Below are positions 34,298 through 43,691 of a DNA stretch of 64,000 nucleotides, one piece after another. The notes under the pieces are model-generated. The model saw nothing but the letters and a program-made list of their open reading frames with translations, made no database searches and was not told the origin of the DNA. The position numbers were made by a program, and so were the translations under genes. Where the stretch lies: contig NZ_CP179868.1 in the NCBI RefSeq assembly GCF_051379705.1, positions 3,844,001 to 3,908,000 of the forward strand. Direction: 5' to 3'. Origin of the DNA: Ekhidna sp051379705. GTDB lineage: Bacteria; Bacteroidota; Bacteroidia; Cytophagales; Cyclobacteriaceae. Each line of letters starts with the position of its first letter. Within the stretch, counting starts at the first letter, position 1.

Positions 34298-35089
34298 ATG
34301 AAAAAAATTACCCTATACGCACTATTTGCATCTTTTATAATCTATATGGGATGCGCAGATAACACTGAAAACCCAGGCATAGATTGTAGTCAATCCAATT
34401 TGGACGCATCTATCTCTTCATCAGTACAACCTACCTGTGATGAATCAGGTAGTATTTTGGTAGAAGCTACTGGTGGCACTCCTCCATATGGTTATAGCTT
34501 GGACGGCATCAACTTTCAAACATCTGGTGCATTTACCGAACTGGCTGCCGGAAGCTTATCCATTACAGTAATGGATGAAGACGGATGTTCTGTGCTGTTG
34601 AACTCTACATTAGATTCCAATGGAGGAATATCTGTTTCTGTTGCTACCACTAATTCAGATTGTCTTAACCCAACTGGTTCTATAGAAATCACAGCGACTG
34701 ATGGCGATGGAAACTTTAGCTATTCACTGGACGGGGGTACAGCGCAATCTGACAATACCTTTTCTGCTGTTGGGGCTGGAGATCATGAAGTAACCGTGAC
34801 TGATGGAACCGGGTGTGAATCTACTGCAGAAGTATACATTAGCTCAAATGTGAGTTTGAGTGGTGATATAATGCCTCTTTTACAAGCCCAGTGTACCTTT
34901 TCCGGATGTCATAACGGAGATAACGGCTCAAGTAGAAATTGGACACAAAAGGATAATGTGATCGAAAAAGCACTCGGAATCAAAGCCCGTACAGCGAGCG
35001 GTTCTATGCCACGATCGCCCGGTGTGTTGACACAGGATGAAATTGACCTAATTGCCTGCTGGGTGGATGATGGAGCCAAGGATAACTAA
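34298..35089 (+). CDS. lipoprotein with SprB-like repeats and a CX4CH haem-type motif (copy 2)
   Basis: 263 residues, a tandem paralogue of the upstream gene: lipobox ending YMGC, shared PGIDCS after the anchor, two SprB-like repeats (ILVEATGGTPPYGYSLDGI and SIEITATDGDGNFSYSLDGG) and a C-terminal segment DIMPLLQAQCTFSGCHNG with the same CX4CH spacing, then GSMPR and IACWVDDGAKDN. Conservation of the C, CH and Met between the diverged copies supports a real cofactor site. It is probably part of an operon with YceI (18 bp downstream). Confidence 0.78.
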   Translation: MKKITLYALFASFIIYMGCADNTENPGIDCSQSNLDASISSSVQPTCDESGSILVEATGGTPPYGYSLDGINFQTSGAFTELAAGSLSITVMDEDGCSVLLNSTLDSNGGISVSVATTNSDCLNPTGSIEITATDGDGNFSYSLDGGTAQSDNTFSAVGAGDHEVTVTDGTGCESTAEVYISSNVSLSGDIMPLLQAQCTFSGCHNGDNGSSRNWTQKDNVIEKALGIKARTASGSMPRSPGVLTQDEIDLIACWVDDGAKDN

Positions 35090-35107
35090 ATAGCTAACAA
35101 TACTACA

Positions 35108-35647
35108 ATGAAGAAAATACTATTCACTATTTTTTTGCTGAGCAGCCTAATAGGTTTTTCACAAAAGTTCAAAACCAACAGTTCGCATATAAGGTTTTTC
35201 TCTGATGCGCCAATGGAGGACATTGAAGCTATCAATGAATCTGCAACGAGCATCTTAGATGTTGCTTCCAAAGCAATTGTTATTGTGGTTCCCATTAAAT
35301 CTTTCGACTTCAAGAAAGAGTTAATGCAAGAGCATTTCAATGAGAATTATCTGGAATCAGATGACTTTCCAAATGCGACCTTTAAGGGGAAATTAATAGA
35401 CTGGGATGGATCGGAAGGTGTTTCAAAAGTTTCAGCAACGGGAACTATGGAAATTCACGGAGTATCCAAAGAGATGACCATAACTGGTGATTTGGACTTC
35501 AGTAAGAATTCACTCAAACTATCCACAGTTTTTAACATAAAACTTGAGGATCATAAAATTAAAATTCCTAAAGCTGTCTTTTACAAGATAGCCGAGGAAG
35601 TAGAAGTAACTGCCAATTTTGAATATGCACCCTATGAAAAGAATTAG
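35108..35647 (+). CDS. YceI-family periplasmic lipocalin-like protein
   Basis: 179 residues with a signal peptide (MKKILFTIFLLSSLIGFS). YceI features: KTNSSHIRFFSDAPMEDIEA, DVASKAIVIVVPIKSFDFKK, the DFPNATFKGKL strand and the ATGTMEIHGVSKEMTI strand. The fold binds isoprenoid-type lipids. It sits between the CX4CH lipoproteins and the DUF5777 barrel, a grouping that suggests a shared periplasmic redox or lipid-quinone task (inference). Confidence 0.92.
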   Translation: MKKILFTIFLLSSLIGFSQKFKTNSSHIRFFSDAPMEDIEAINESATSILDVASKAIVIVVPIKSFDFKKELMQEHFNENYLESDDFPNATFKGKLIDWDGSEGVSKVSATGTMEIHGVSKEMTITGDLDFSKNSLKLSTVFNIKLEDHKIKIPKAVFYKIAEEVEVTANFEYAPYEKN

Positions 35648-36494
35648 TTCAATTTTAATGATCATCCTTAGCCTGAGCGTGGCTGGGCAGGATCAGGAAC
35701 TGCTAGAGCTTTTATCTGCAAGTGAATCAAACGATAAAGGCTATGCGACTGCTACTTTTAAGAGCACGAGAGTTATAAATGGACATTCCATAGAGACCCG
35801 ATCTAATGGAACCCTTGAATTTATCATCAGCCATAGGTTTGGCAAGATTAATTCTGGATATGACGGATTTTATGGTCTGGATTTTTCCACAATCAGATTG
35901 GGACTTGAATATGGAATAACTGATGATCTGAATATAGGTATCGGTCGTGCATCTTTTGACAAGGTGGTAGATGCCTTCTTGAAGTATCGATTCTTGAGGC
36001 AGTCAAAAGATTTTCCAGTTACACTAACCGGGTTTACCTCAATTGCCAGAAAGACTGTTGATCAGCCTGGTTTAGATGGTATTGATAGAAACGCATATAC
36101 AGCGCAACTACTGATTGCTCGAAAGTTTAACTCAAACTTCAGTTTTCAATTGGCACCAACAATTATTCAAAGGAATCTTGTAAGTACGTTGCAAGATGAC
36201 AATCTCCTATTAGCCCTAGGACTGGGTGCACGATATAAGCTCTCGAATAGAATAGCTATTGTCACTGAATACTATCCGGTCTTATCCAATAAATCTGATC
36301 AATTTGAGGATTCGTTTGCAGTGGGTGTAGACATTGAAACAGGAGGTCACGTGTTCCAACTACATTTCACCAATGCTGTTCAAATGAACGAACGAGGTTT
36401 TATTGGTGAAACCACAGATAGCTTCTGGGATGGAGATATTCACTACGGATTTAATATCACCAGAGTGTTCGACTTGCGTCCGAATAAGAGTTAA
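35634..36494 (+). CDS. DUF5777-family outer-membrane beta-barrel protein
   Basis: About 286 residues from ATG 35634 (35625 is an alternative), overlapping the YceI stop by 14 bp, so translationally coupled. A signal peptide ends near VAGQ. The body is made of alternating amphipathic strands with landmarks NGTLEFIISHRFGKINSGYDGFYG (abbreviated), YGITDDLNIGIGRAS and LSNRIAIVTEYYPVL, as in DUF5777 barrels, which commonly neighbour YceI and cytochrome-like genes in this phylum. Transport role unknown. Confidence 0.82.
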   Translation: MKRISSILMIILSLSVAGQDQELLELLSASESNDKGYATATFKSTRVINGHSIETRSNGTLEFIISHRFGKINSGYDGFYGLDFSTIRLGLEYGITDDLNIGIGRASFDKVVDAFLKYRFLRQSKDFPVTLTGFTSIARKTVDQPGLDGIDRNAYTAQLLIARKFNSNFSFQLAPTIIQRNLVSTLQDDNLLLALGLGARYKLSNRIAIVTEYYPVLSNKSDQFEDSFAVGVDIETGGHVFQLHFTNAVQMNERGFIGETTDSFWDGDIHYGFNITRVFDLRPNKS

Positions 36495-36534
36495 AGAATT
36501 GAATATTGTTATATTCAGGATGTAATCCTGATAT

Positions 36535-37398
36535 ATGAATCGATATCTGTTTTTTTTCGTTCTATTTCTGATATTTCGTTGCGCGAGTGCTCAAGATCTG
36601 ATTGTTACTTCCGAGGGTGATTCGATTGATTGCAAGATCACCAGAATCACAGGAGAGTTTATACACTTTTCCGTTATAGATAAAAGCGGGGTACTCCTCA
36701 TGAGATCCAGATTACCCTTGTCAAAAGTTGAGTACTATGAACAATCAACTACACCAACTGAGAACAAACCCAGTAACCCAGAAAGAAGTCCGGAAGATCG
36801 GGTGACAATAGAGTATTTTGAACCTTCCAAATTTAGGCTTTCGATGACCACAGGTTATACCTATCAGTTGGGTGGATACGAAGGGCTGCCGAGTTCCTAT
36901 AAAAGTCAAGTGCAGTCGCTCTGGAACTTTGGCAGTGAACTCAATTATTTTGTGAATGACAATCTAGGGATAGGCGCGAAGTATAGTTATATCTACACAA
37001 AAGCGAATGAAGATTTCGTTTCACCATTTAATACCGCTTTTGGTTTTAGCAGCTTAACAGATGAGAAGATCAGATTCAACTACATTGGTATGTCTCTCAT
37101 GTTTCGAAACTTCAGTTCGGATGATCAAGTCTTAAATTATTTGCTGTCAGTAGGAATGATTAAATATAGAACCGATGGTTTTGGTGATGGAGTTCCGTTC
37201 TATCAAGATGGAAATACCATTGGCTTTATTCTGGGCGTAAGCTATGACTTCATTTTAATGAAATCTTTTGGTGTAGGATTTGGTGCGGAACTAAACATTG
37301 CTCGAATGTCTGAATTTGACAATAATGGTACCGTGGTTCTTGCTGACTTTAATCTTACCAGATTCGATTTTACCATAGGTATACGTTTGTTTCAATAA
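36535..37398 (+). CDS. outer-membrane beta-barrel protein, unknown function
   Basis: 287 residues: signal peptide (cleavage after CASAQ), an N-terminal 60-residue module (LIVTSEGDSIDCKITRITG, with FIHFS strands) seen in many Bacteroidota surface proteins, a Pro/Ser linker near 80-95, and a barrel-like C-terminal part ending in an aromatic residue-terminated strand (FTIGIRLFQ). It ends six bp before the convergent TonB receptor gene. Not assigned to a named transport family. Confidence 0.72.
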   Translation: MNRYLFFFVLFLIFRCASAQDLIVTSEGDSIDCKITRITGEFIHFSVIDKSGVLLMRSRLPLSKVEYYEQSTTPTENKPSNPERSPEDRVTIEYFEPSKFRLSMTTGYTYQLGGYEGLPSSYKSQVQSLWNFGSELNYFVNDNLGIGAKYSYIYTKANEDFVSPFNTAFGFSSLTDEKIRFNYIGMSLMFRNFSSDDQVLNYLLSVGMIKYRTDGFGDGVPFYQDGNTIGFILGVSYDFILMKSFGVGFGAELNIARMSEFDNNGTVVLADFNLTRFDFTIGIRLFQ

Positions 37399-37403
37399 CC
37401 CAG

Positions 37404-39800
37404 CTATATACTTGCCCGAATAGCTATAATGAAGTTTCTCCCCGGAGCGCTAATTCCTGACGAATAAGGTCGATAGTGTTGATCCATTATATTTTCTATT
37501 CCAGCATTTACATTGAAATGTTCATTTATCTGATAGCTTGACTTCAAATTAAGTGTATACCAGGCGGGTGAACCAGAGTCAGTGTATAAGTATGGCTTCC
37601 GATCAATTTCTGCTGATGGAATATCATCTCGATTTCGTGCTGCATTGTATTCAATGTAAAACTCAGAGCGTAACTTCTTTTGCTGGTGCGTTACAGAAGC
37701 TTTACCGAAAATTGGTGTGGTATGCCTTAAAGGCTCATCATTCGTGAGGTCCTTTCCGCCTGTATAACTAATGGTTTTCGAAATGGCCCAATTATCTGCA
37801 ACTTCCGCTGTTACGATTAGGCTACCTCCATAAATTTCTGCATCTCCGGCATTTATTTTTGAAAAAACTTCGAGTGTCTCTCCATCAATTGTAGCAGTGC
37901 TGCTACTATTTAGCGTGAAAGCTCCATCCACAATAGCATCAAACAATCGGCTGTGGAATGCTACCACTTTGAATAGTGCTCGATCCGTTTTACGTTGATA
38001 AGCCAATTCATTACTCAGAGAGTACTCCGGGTTAAGTTCCGGATTAGGGACTACAATACTATTGCCCACATCGAAGACTTTCCCTACATCATCAACGTTG
38101 GGCGCTCTGAAACCTGTGGACACATTATAGCTGATTTTGTTGTTTTCATTTAGGTTGATGGCCAGGCCTAAAGAACCATTTAGTGCAGAATTTTTAAGAT
38201 CTATCCTGGAGGCATTATTGGATAATGCCTGAGTGTTGGTTGTTCTTGCTTTCAGATTAATTGTATTGAATCTCAGTCCACTATTAAATGTGACTTGATT
38301 GGTAAGTTCATAAACATAACTACCGTAGATAGCGAATGAGGTGAAATCGCTTCCTCCATCTGGATATCTGCTGCCAGTTGGTGTTACTTCATTGGTCTCC
38401 AGGTTTCTGCGATAGCCTTCTGATGCTACATCGTTGTGATAGAAGTCCAATCCATAGTACAGGTTTGATCTGGTGTAGTCCTTGTCGAAATCAACAGATA
38501 TTGAGTACATATCTACAAACTCTGAACGAGTGCGCAATCGGTCATCCCCAAAATCTCGATCGTTTCGACTTTCTTCAAATTTTTGAAAAGCAAATGTGAC
38601 ACGCGCCTGATCGAAAACCGCATTGCTTTCGTAAAAGCTTAGCTTCAGATTATGCATTTGCCATTTTTGTGGTCCATAATACCACTCTGCTGCGGCCAAT
38701 GAATCAGTATTAGGGCCCAGTGTTTCCGTCAGGTTGTCATATCTGGGAATATCCGTGGTAGTACTGAAATAGAAACCGTAGCTGATATCTGTGTTGGGAC
38801 TTATGCGATACTTGACCTTAGAAATGGTGTTGAATAAGTCATAACCGGAAAATTTCTGCACGTTCACGTCATTATTTCTCACTAGACGATCCTGACCATT
38901 GATTCTTTCCACATAAAACTTTCGCTCAAACTCCCCTTTATAATCGCCTGAACGTCTACCTCCGGCACGCAAATCATCAAATGCTGTAAAGGAGGAGGAG
39001 TGGAAGAATGTATATTTTTTCTGACCTACTGACACGTCTACATGTCCCGTGCGTTCATTTGCTGCCGAGCTATACCTTACCAATGCATTGGTGCTAATAT
39101 CTGTTACGTCATCTGTTGACCATTTTGGATTGATCGAATGGAAATCCATTACACCACCCATGGCGTCACTGCCGTAGATTACAGAACCTGGACCAAAGAT
39201 TACTTCGGAACTTTCTAGCGCATTCGGATCGATGTTTATAACATTTTGAAGGTTGCCGCTTCGGAAAATGGCGTTATTCATTCGAACACCATCTACCACT
39301 AACAAAACAGAATTTGCTGCAAATCCTCTGATCTTTGGAGAACCTCCACCAAGCTGGCTTTTTTGCACGAAGACTTGCCCGGAACCAGCCAATAAATCTG
39401 CAGATGTTTGTGGATTCTGAAACTGAATAGTCTTTTTATTCACAGACATGATCTTCTGAGAAATATTCTCTTCTTCCTGTTCCCATTTGTTTGCCGAAAT
39501 CACCACTTCATTGAAAGACATGATTTTTTCCTTCATGGATACTTTCAAGTCACTACCGAGAAAAGCAATAGACTGTTGATGATAGGAAGGATGCTGAAAG
39601 AAAACCAGTCCTTTTGGAAAGGCTGAGATGTCGGCAATTCCTTTCTCGTTGGTATAGGCTACATTCTCCTTATTTTCATGATAGACGAATACATCGACTA
39701 CCGACTTTCCTGAGGCTTCATCTACAACAAGGGCATTTTGAGAGTAAGAGAAAGTAGTGGCAAAGAGAAGAAGAAAGGTAATCTTATGATTAAGTCTCAT
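37404..39800 (-). CDS. TonB-dependent outer-membrane receptor
   Basis: 798 residues. After the signal peptide comes a carboxypeptidase-regulatory-like domain (about 22-95), then a plug domain (FNEVVISANKWEQ as TonB-box-like region, GGGSPKIRGFAANSVLLVVD, then GVRMNN, and FGPGSVIYGSDAMGGVMDF) and a 22-strand barrel ending with an aromatic-rich C-terminus. The plug motifs resemble the haem/haemoglobin-type receptors (HutA/HmuR class), so haem or another iron complex is a candidate substrate; not proven. It is transcribed alone, converging on the barrel gene at 36535. Confidence 0.9.
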   Translation of the reverse strand: MRLNHKITFLLLFATTFSYSQNALVVDEASGKSVVDVFVYHENKENVAYTNEKGIADISAFPKGLVFFQHPSYHQQSIAFLGSDLKVSMKEKIMSFNEVVISANKWEQEEENISQKIMSVNKKTIQFQNPQTSADLLAGSGQVFVQKSQLGGGSPKIRGFAANSVLLVVDGVRMNNAIFRSGNLQNVINIDPNALESSEVIFGPGSVIYGSDAMGGVMDFHSINPKWSTDDVTDISTNALVRYSSAANERTGHVDVSVGQKKYTFFHSSSFTAFDDLRAGGRRSGDYKGEFERKFYVERINGQDRLVRNNDVNVQKFSGYDLFNTISKVKYRISPNTDISYGFYFSTTTDIPRYDNLTETLGPNTDSLAAAEWYYGPQKWQMHNLKLSFYESNAVFDQARVTFAFQKFEESRNDRDFGDDRLRTRSEFVDMYSISVDFDKDYTRSNLYYGLDFYHNDVASEGYRRNLETNEVTPTGSRYPDGGSDFTSFAIYGSYVYELTNQVTFNSGLRFNTINLKARTTNTQALSNNASRIDLKNSALNGSLGLAINLNENNKISYNVSTGFRAPNVDDVGKVFDVGNSIVVPNPELNPEYSLSNELAYQRKTDRALFKVVAFHSRLFDAIVDGAFTLNSSSTATIDGETLEVFSKINAGDAEIYGGSLIVTAEVADNWAISKTISYTGGKDLTNDEPLRHTTPIFGKASVTHQQKKLRSEFYIEYNAARNRDDIPSAEIDRKPYLYTDSGSPAWYTLNLKSSYQINEHFNVNAGIENIMDQHYRPYSSGISAPGRNFIIAIRASI

Positions 39801-39857
39801 TCAGTCATTAATTTCGGATGCGAATTTCACACTTTTAATGCAAAAATTGAGCCGTTC

Positions 39858-40826
39858 ATGCCTATTATAAATTCAAAATATCATAGAAGGCCCTGGTACT
39901 TTTTCAACGGTCACTTTGAGACAATTATTCCTTCATTGTTTTATGAGGTGGATGGCATTGCGTATGAACGTGAGCGTATGGAATTACCAGATGGAGACTT
40001 TCTTGATTTGGATTGGGTAAGAAATGAAAACAAAAGGTTAATAGTGCTTAGCCATGGTCTGGAAGGAAGTGCAGACCGACATTACATTAAACGCCCGGCG
40101 CAGTTTTTTTCTGATCAAGGCTGGGATATTCTCGCATGGAATAACCGCAGCTGCAGCGGTGAAATGAATCGACTGCCCAGGTTCTACCATCATGGCGCAA
40201 CGGAAGATATTGCTGCGGTGATCGATCGAGGGCTTAGTGAAGGATATGAAGAGGTTGTATTGATGGGCTATTCCATGGGAGCCGGAATGCAACAAAAATA
40301 TCTAGGTGAGCGTGACCCTGATGAACGAATTAAAGGAGCCATTTCCTTCTCCGTACCGTGTAATGTGCAGAACAGTGCTGAAATGTTGAAAATTGGAGCC
40401 AATCGGATTTATGAAAACCGTTTCATCTCCAAATTGAAGCAAAAAATCATTGAGAAATCGGAGCAAGTGGATCTACCTGTAGACATTGAAGTCATCCAAA
40501 AAGTGAAAAATTTCAGGGAATTTGATGAGGCTTTTACCTTAAAGGTTCATCCGGAGTATAAAGATGCCAATGACTTTTACACCCGTATCACAAGTGATCA
40601 GTTTTTACCTAATATCAAGGTACCACTCTTGATTGTGAATGCACTCAACGACCCCATGCTTGGTGACCCATGCTATCCATTGAATATTGCTGAAAATAGC
40701 AACAATATTTATTTGGAAATGCCCAAGAAAGGAGGGCACGTAGGTTTTACCATGCCTGGAAGTAAGTGGAGTTATATGGAGTTTGCTGCTGATGAATTTA
40801 TAAAGGAAGTTATTCTTTCTCAGTAA
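39858..40826 (+). CDS. YheT-family alpha/beta hydrolase
   Basis: 322 residues from ATG 39858; the frame extends upstream across the receptor gene start, but an N-terminus at MPIINSKYHRRPWYFFNGHF fits the family. Landmarks: GHFETIIPSLF, DGDFLDLDW, LSHGLEGSADRHYIK (oxyanion), WNNRSCSGEMN, nucleophile elbow MGYSMGAG, and the late His in KKGGHVGF. YheT/ABHD1-3 proteins act on ester lipids. It overlaps the convergent msrB gene by 17 bp. Confidence 0.9.
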   Translation: MPIINSKYHRRPWYFFNGHFETIIPSLFYEVDGIAYERERMELPDGDFLDLDWVRNENKRLIVLSHGLEGSADRHYIKRPAQFFSDQGWDILAWNNRSCSGEMNRLPRFYHHGATEDIAAVIDRGLSEGYEEVVLMGYSMGAGMQQKYLGERDPDERIKGAISFSVPCNVQNSAEMLKIGANRIYENRFISKLKQKIIEKSEQVDLPVDIEVIQKVKNFREFDEAFTLKVHPEYKDANDFYTRITSDQFLPNIKVPLLIVNALNDPMLGDPCYPLNIAENSNNIYLEMPKKGGHVGFTMPGSKWSYMEFAADEFIKEVILSQ

Positions 40827-41304
40827 ACTTCAGGGAAGCTCCGTTGATACAATATCGAAGACCGGTAGGTGCAGGACCATCTGCAAATACGTGACCCAAA
40901 TGACCATCGCAGCGCGCACACAATACTTCCGTCCGCACCATTCCATAGGCGCGATCATCCTCCTCCGCAACATTTACTTCGTTGATAGGTTCGTAAAATG
41001 ATGGCCAGCCCGTTCCGGACTTAAACTTGGTTTCAGAAGTGAAGAGAGGTAGGGAACATGCCGAACATACATACGTACCTTCCTTCTTGTTATTCAAGAG
41101 ATCGCTGGTAAACGCGCGTTCTGTTCCTTTTTCACGAAGTACGTAATATTCGAAATCGGAGAGTTGTTTCTTCCACTCAGATTCTGGTTTCTCGATCTTT
41201 TCGAAAGGTAGATTTTTAACATCTGTATTCTTTTCTGCCTGCTGCTGTTGTGCGCAAGAGAAGAAAGAAAAGGTAATGGCAAAAAGGATGATTAAATTTT
41301 TCAT
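40810..41304 (-). CDS. msrB: peptide-methionine (R)-S-oxide reductase, lipoprotein form
   Basis: Reduces methionine-R-sulfoxide in proteins. About 164 residues from ATG 41304, chosen because it begins a lipoprotein signal (lipobox FFSC). MsrB motifs: YVCSACSLPLF and VLCARCDGHLGHVF (zinc cysteines), KSGTGWPSFYEP, and the catalytic cysteine in RYCINGASL. The lipid anchor indicates repair of oxidised periplasmic proteins. Secure. Confidence 0.96.
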   Translation of the reverse strand: MKNLIILFAITFSFFSCAQQQQAEKNTDVKNLPFEKIEKPESEWKKQLSDFEYYVLREKGTERAFTSDLLNNKKEGTYVCSACSLPLFTSETKFKSGTGWPSFYEPINEVNVAEEDDRAYGMVRTEVLCARCDGHLGHVFADGPAPTGLRYCINGASLKFTEKE

Positions 41305-41368
41305 ACTCAATAAACGCATTTAGTGATCATATCAGTTTCGTTACCAACTCAAAAGGTCATGTATGTGA

Positions 41369-41887
41369 CTATTGCAAAATCGCCATGTACCGAGTCCAGA
41401 TTCCGACTTCTTCGGTGTATTGCTTAGCCATCACACGAGTGATTTGTGATAGATGCCCCAAATCATGTACCGTCCAACTTGACAGCAGGTTCCTAAGTGT
41501 AACTTCTCCCAACTCAGGATGTTTGCCCTTTTTATCAAGATTATCTTTGATAGGAAGTGATTTGAAAACTTCCATGTTTTCTTTCCGAAGTTTTTCAAAC
41601 TCAGAAAGTAGATCAGCCATGGTTTTGCCTTTGCCTATTTCATATTGAGCGAACCGATCGAAAGGTTCGAAGGTCTTTGCTGTTCCATGTTCCAGGATTA
41701 TTTTCATTCGAGGAATCCAGTCGGTCTTTTCGCCGTGAATCAAATGGCCGACAACATCAAAAGGACTCCAGGTGTCTGGACCTTCATTGTTTTGTGTCCA
41801 CTCGCCGGATAGATTGTGAAGTAGTTCATTAAGCACTTTAGGTGTACGATCCAGAATTTCAATGGCTTTTTCTATTTCATATTGCAT
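41369..41887 (-). CDS. DinB-superfamily protein
   Basis: 172 residues, four-helix DinB/DUF664-type: WSPFDVVGHLIHGEKTDW holds the first metal His, and SWTVHDLGHLSQITRVMA gives the paired histidines of the HxxxH element. Members are often metal-dependent thiol S-transferases; substrate unknown. Separate from, and not closely similar to, the DinB-like cassette gene at 58850. Confidence 0.85.
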   Translation of the reverse strand: MQYEIEKAIEILDRTPKVLNELLHNLSGEWTQNNEGPDTWSPFDVVGHLIHGEKTDWIPRMKIILEHGTAKTFEPFDRFAQYEIGKGKTMADLLSEFEKLRKENMEVFKSLPIKDNLDKKGKHPELGEVTLRNLLSSWTVHDLGHLSQITRVMAKQYTEEVGIWTRYMAILQ

Positions 41888-41976
41888 TGAATAAAGGTAT
41901 TAAAGTGTGTTGATTTTGATAGGGTAGCAAAATATAATGGGATACTTCAGCGAAGTATCTACTTGCAGAAAGCAGA

Positions 41977-42438
41977 TTAATTCAAGAATTTTTCCATCAG
42001 CGCATTTTTGAAATGAACGCCGGAAAACATTTTGTGCTCGTCTTCATAATGTTGATAGCCGTTGTTGCTAAAGAAAGGTTGTGCAGTAATACTCACGGAT
42101 GACCAGATTCGCTCAATCTTAGCTGATTTGGCCTGCTTCTCCACTCTTTCTAAGAGCAGTCCGGCTATGCCTTTACGCTGATGGTCTTTGTGGACATACA
42201 TGAAGTCGAGATAACCTTCTGCATCGATGGAACTAAAGCCTAAGATTTCGTCTTGGATGTGAGCGACAAAAAATGATTGTGTCTTAAGCTTTTCAAGCCA
42301 GGCACTTCGGTTTTTGGCTTTGCTCCATGCAGCTATCTGTTCTGCATTATAATCTTTTGCATTGATGTATTGGATCGTGCCTACGAATAGCTCAAGGATT
42401 TGATCCAGATCTTTTTCTGTGGCTTTTCTAATGTCCAC
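41977..42438 (-). CDS. GNAT-family N-acetyltransferase
   Basis: 153 residues from a GTG start that overlaps the last base of the lhgO stop (TAGTG). GNAT core: MDIRKATEKDLDQILELF, GFSSIDAEGYLDFMYVHKDH, and the acetyl-CoA loop QRKGIAGLLLERVE. Acyl acceptor unknown. Co-transcribed with lhgO. Confidence 0.92.
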   Translation of the reverse strand: MDIRKATEKDLDQILELFVGTIQYINAKDYNAEQIAAWSKAKNRSAWLEKLKTQSFFVAHIQDEILGFSSIDAEGYLDFMYVHKDHQRKGIAGLLLERVEKQAKSAKIERIWSSVSITAQPFFSNNGYQHYEDEHKMFSGVHFKNALMEKFLN

Positions 42439-43634
42439 TACTTCAGTCGTTCAATTGCCATCTCCGCTACTCGCTCACCAATCGCTAATGACGAGGTAGC
42501 AGCCGGTGAGGGAGCATTTCCTACATTGATAAACTTGTCGTGCTCCACTACAAGGAAATCATCGATCAATCCACCTTTTCGGTCGCAAGCTTGCGCGCGA
42601 ACGCCAGCACCGCCCTTTACTAAATCTCTTTTTTGAATCTCCGGTATCAGCTCTTGCAGCGCTCTGGTGAATGCTCCTTTGGAATATGAGCGATACATCT
42701 CTCCAAATCCGGTTTTCCAATATTTATATGCTACGCGCACAAAGCCGGGATAAAACAGCGTTCCAAGTAGCTCCTTCATATTAATCTGGCTCTTTTTGTA
42801 GCCTTCTCTTGCAAAAGCGAGCACAGCGTTTGGACCAGCCTCTATGCCACCATCGATATGTCGTGTAAAGTGCACGCCCAGGAAAGGGAAGTTTGGATCA
42901 GGCACAGGATAAATAAGGTTCTTAACCAGATGTTCCTTCTCAGGTTTAATCTTATAATACTCTCCTCTAAAAGGTACGATCTTGAAGTCAATCTTTGCTC
43001 CGGTCAGCTTGGCGATTTTATCCGTATAAAGCCCGGAGCAATTCACTACCACACGGGTTGTCAGTCGTTCATTCTCAGTATGCACATGGATGAAACCCCT
43101 TTCTTCTTTGAAGCTCATCAGTTTATTGGAAGAAAAGATCTCTCCACCAAAGTGCTTAAACTTCTCAGCATACTTATCAGCCACCAGCTTGTAATCGATG
43201 ATTCCGGTATGGGGAACATACAAGCCACTGACTCCTGCGACATGCGGTTCATGTTCCTTCAGCGCATCAGCAGTTAGTTTCTTGATTCCTCGTAATCCGT
43301 TGGCTGAGCCTCGCTCGTACAGGGTGTCAAGCGCATCTAGCTGAGAATCCCGCGTTGCAACAACCACCTTGCCGGTGAGTTCGTATGGGATTTCTTCTTC
43401 GTTGCAAAAGTCCAGTAGCATCTGATAGCCATCCACACAGTTCTTTGCCTTGTAGCTCCCAGGCTTGTAGTATAATCCGGAATGAATGACACCACTGTTG
43501 TGACCTGTCTGATGCTGCGCGATAGTGCGTTCTTTTTCAACAACAGCAACTTTGTAATTGGGATTCTTTTCTTTGATCTTCAGTGCGGAAGCAAGCCCAA
43601 CGATACCACCACCGATCACAACAACATTATACAT
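42438..43634 (-). CDS. lhgO: L-2-hydroxyglutarate oxidase/dehydrogenase
   Basis: Oxidises L-2-hydroxyglutarate, a by-product of central metabolism, to 2-oxoglutarate, passing electrons via FAD. 398 residues: N-terminal dinucleotide motif VVIGGGIVGLASALK, HNSGVIHSGLYYKPGSYKA, CVDGYQMLLDFC, the substrate region PFRGEYYKIK and VPDPNFPFLGVHFTRHIDGG (quoted within limits), and a C-terminal GGAGVRAQACDRKGG. The length and motifs match LhgO (formerly YgaF). It starts a two-gene unit with the GNAT gene. Confidence 0.95.
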   Translation of the reverse strand: MYNVVVIGGGIVGLASALKIKEKNPNYKVAVVEKERTIAQHQTGHNSGVIHSGLYYKPGSYKAKNCVDGYQMLLDFCNEEEIPYELTGKVVVATRDSQLDALDTLYERGSANGLRGIKKLTADALKEHEPHVAGVSGLYVPHTGIIDYKLVADKYAEKFKHFGGEIFSSNKLMSFKEERGFIHVHTENERLTTRVVVNCSGLYTDKIAKLTGAKIDFKIVPFRGEYYKIKPEKEHLVKNLIYPVPDPNFPFLGVHFTRHIDGGIEAGPNAVLAFAREGYKKSQINMKELLGTLFYPGFVRVAYKYWKTGFGEMYRSYSKGAFTRALQELIPEIQKRDLVKGGAGVRAQACDRKGGLIDDFLVVEHDKFINVGNAPSPAATSSLAIGERVAEMAIERLK

Positions 43635-43691
43635 ATACCTGAATGAATGACAAGTGCAAAGATGTTCACCTTTATGTTGATAGGCAAGGAG

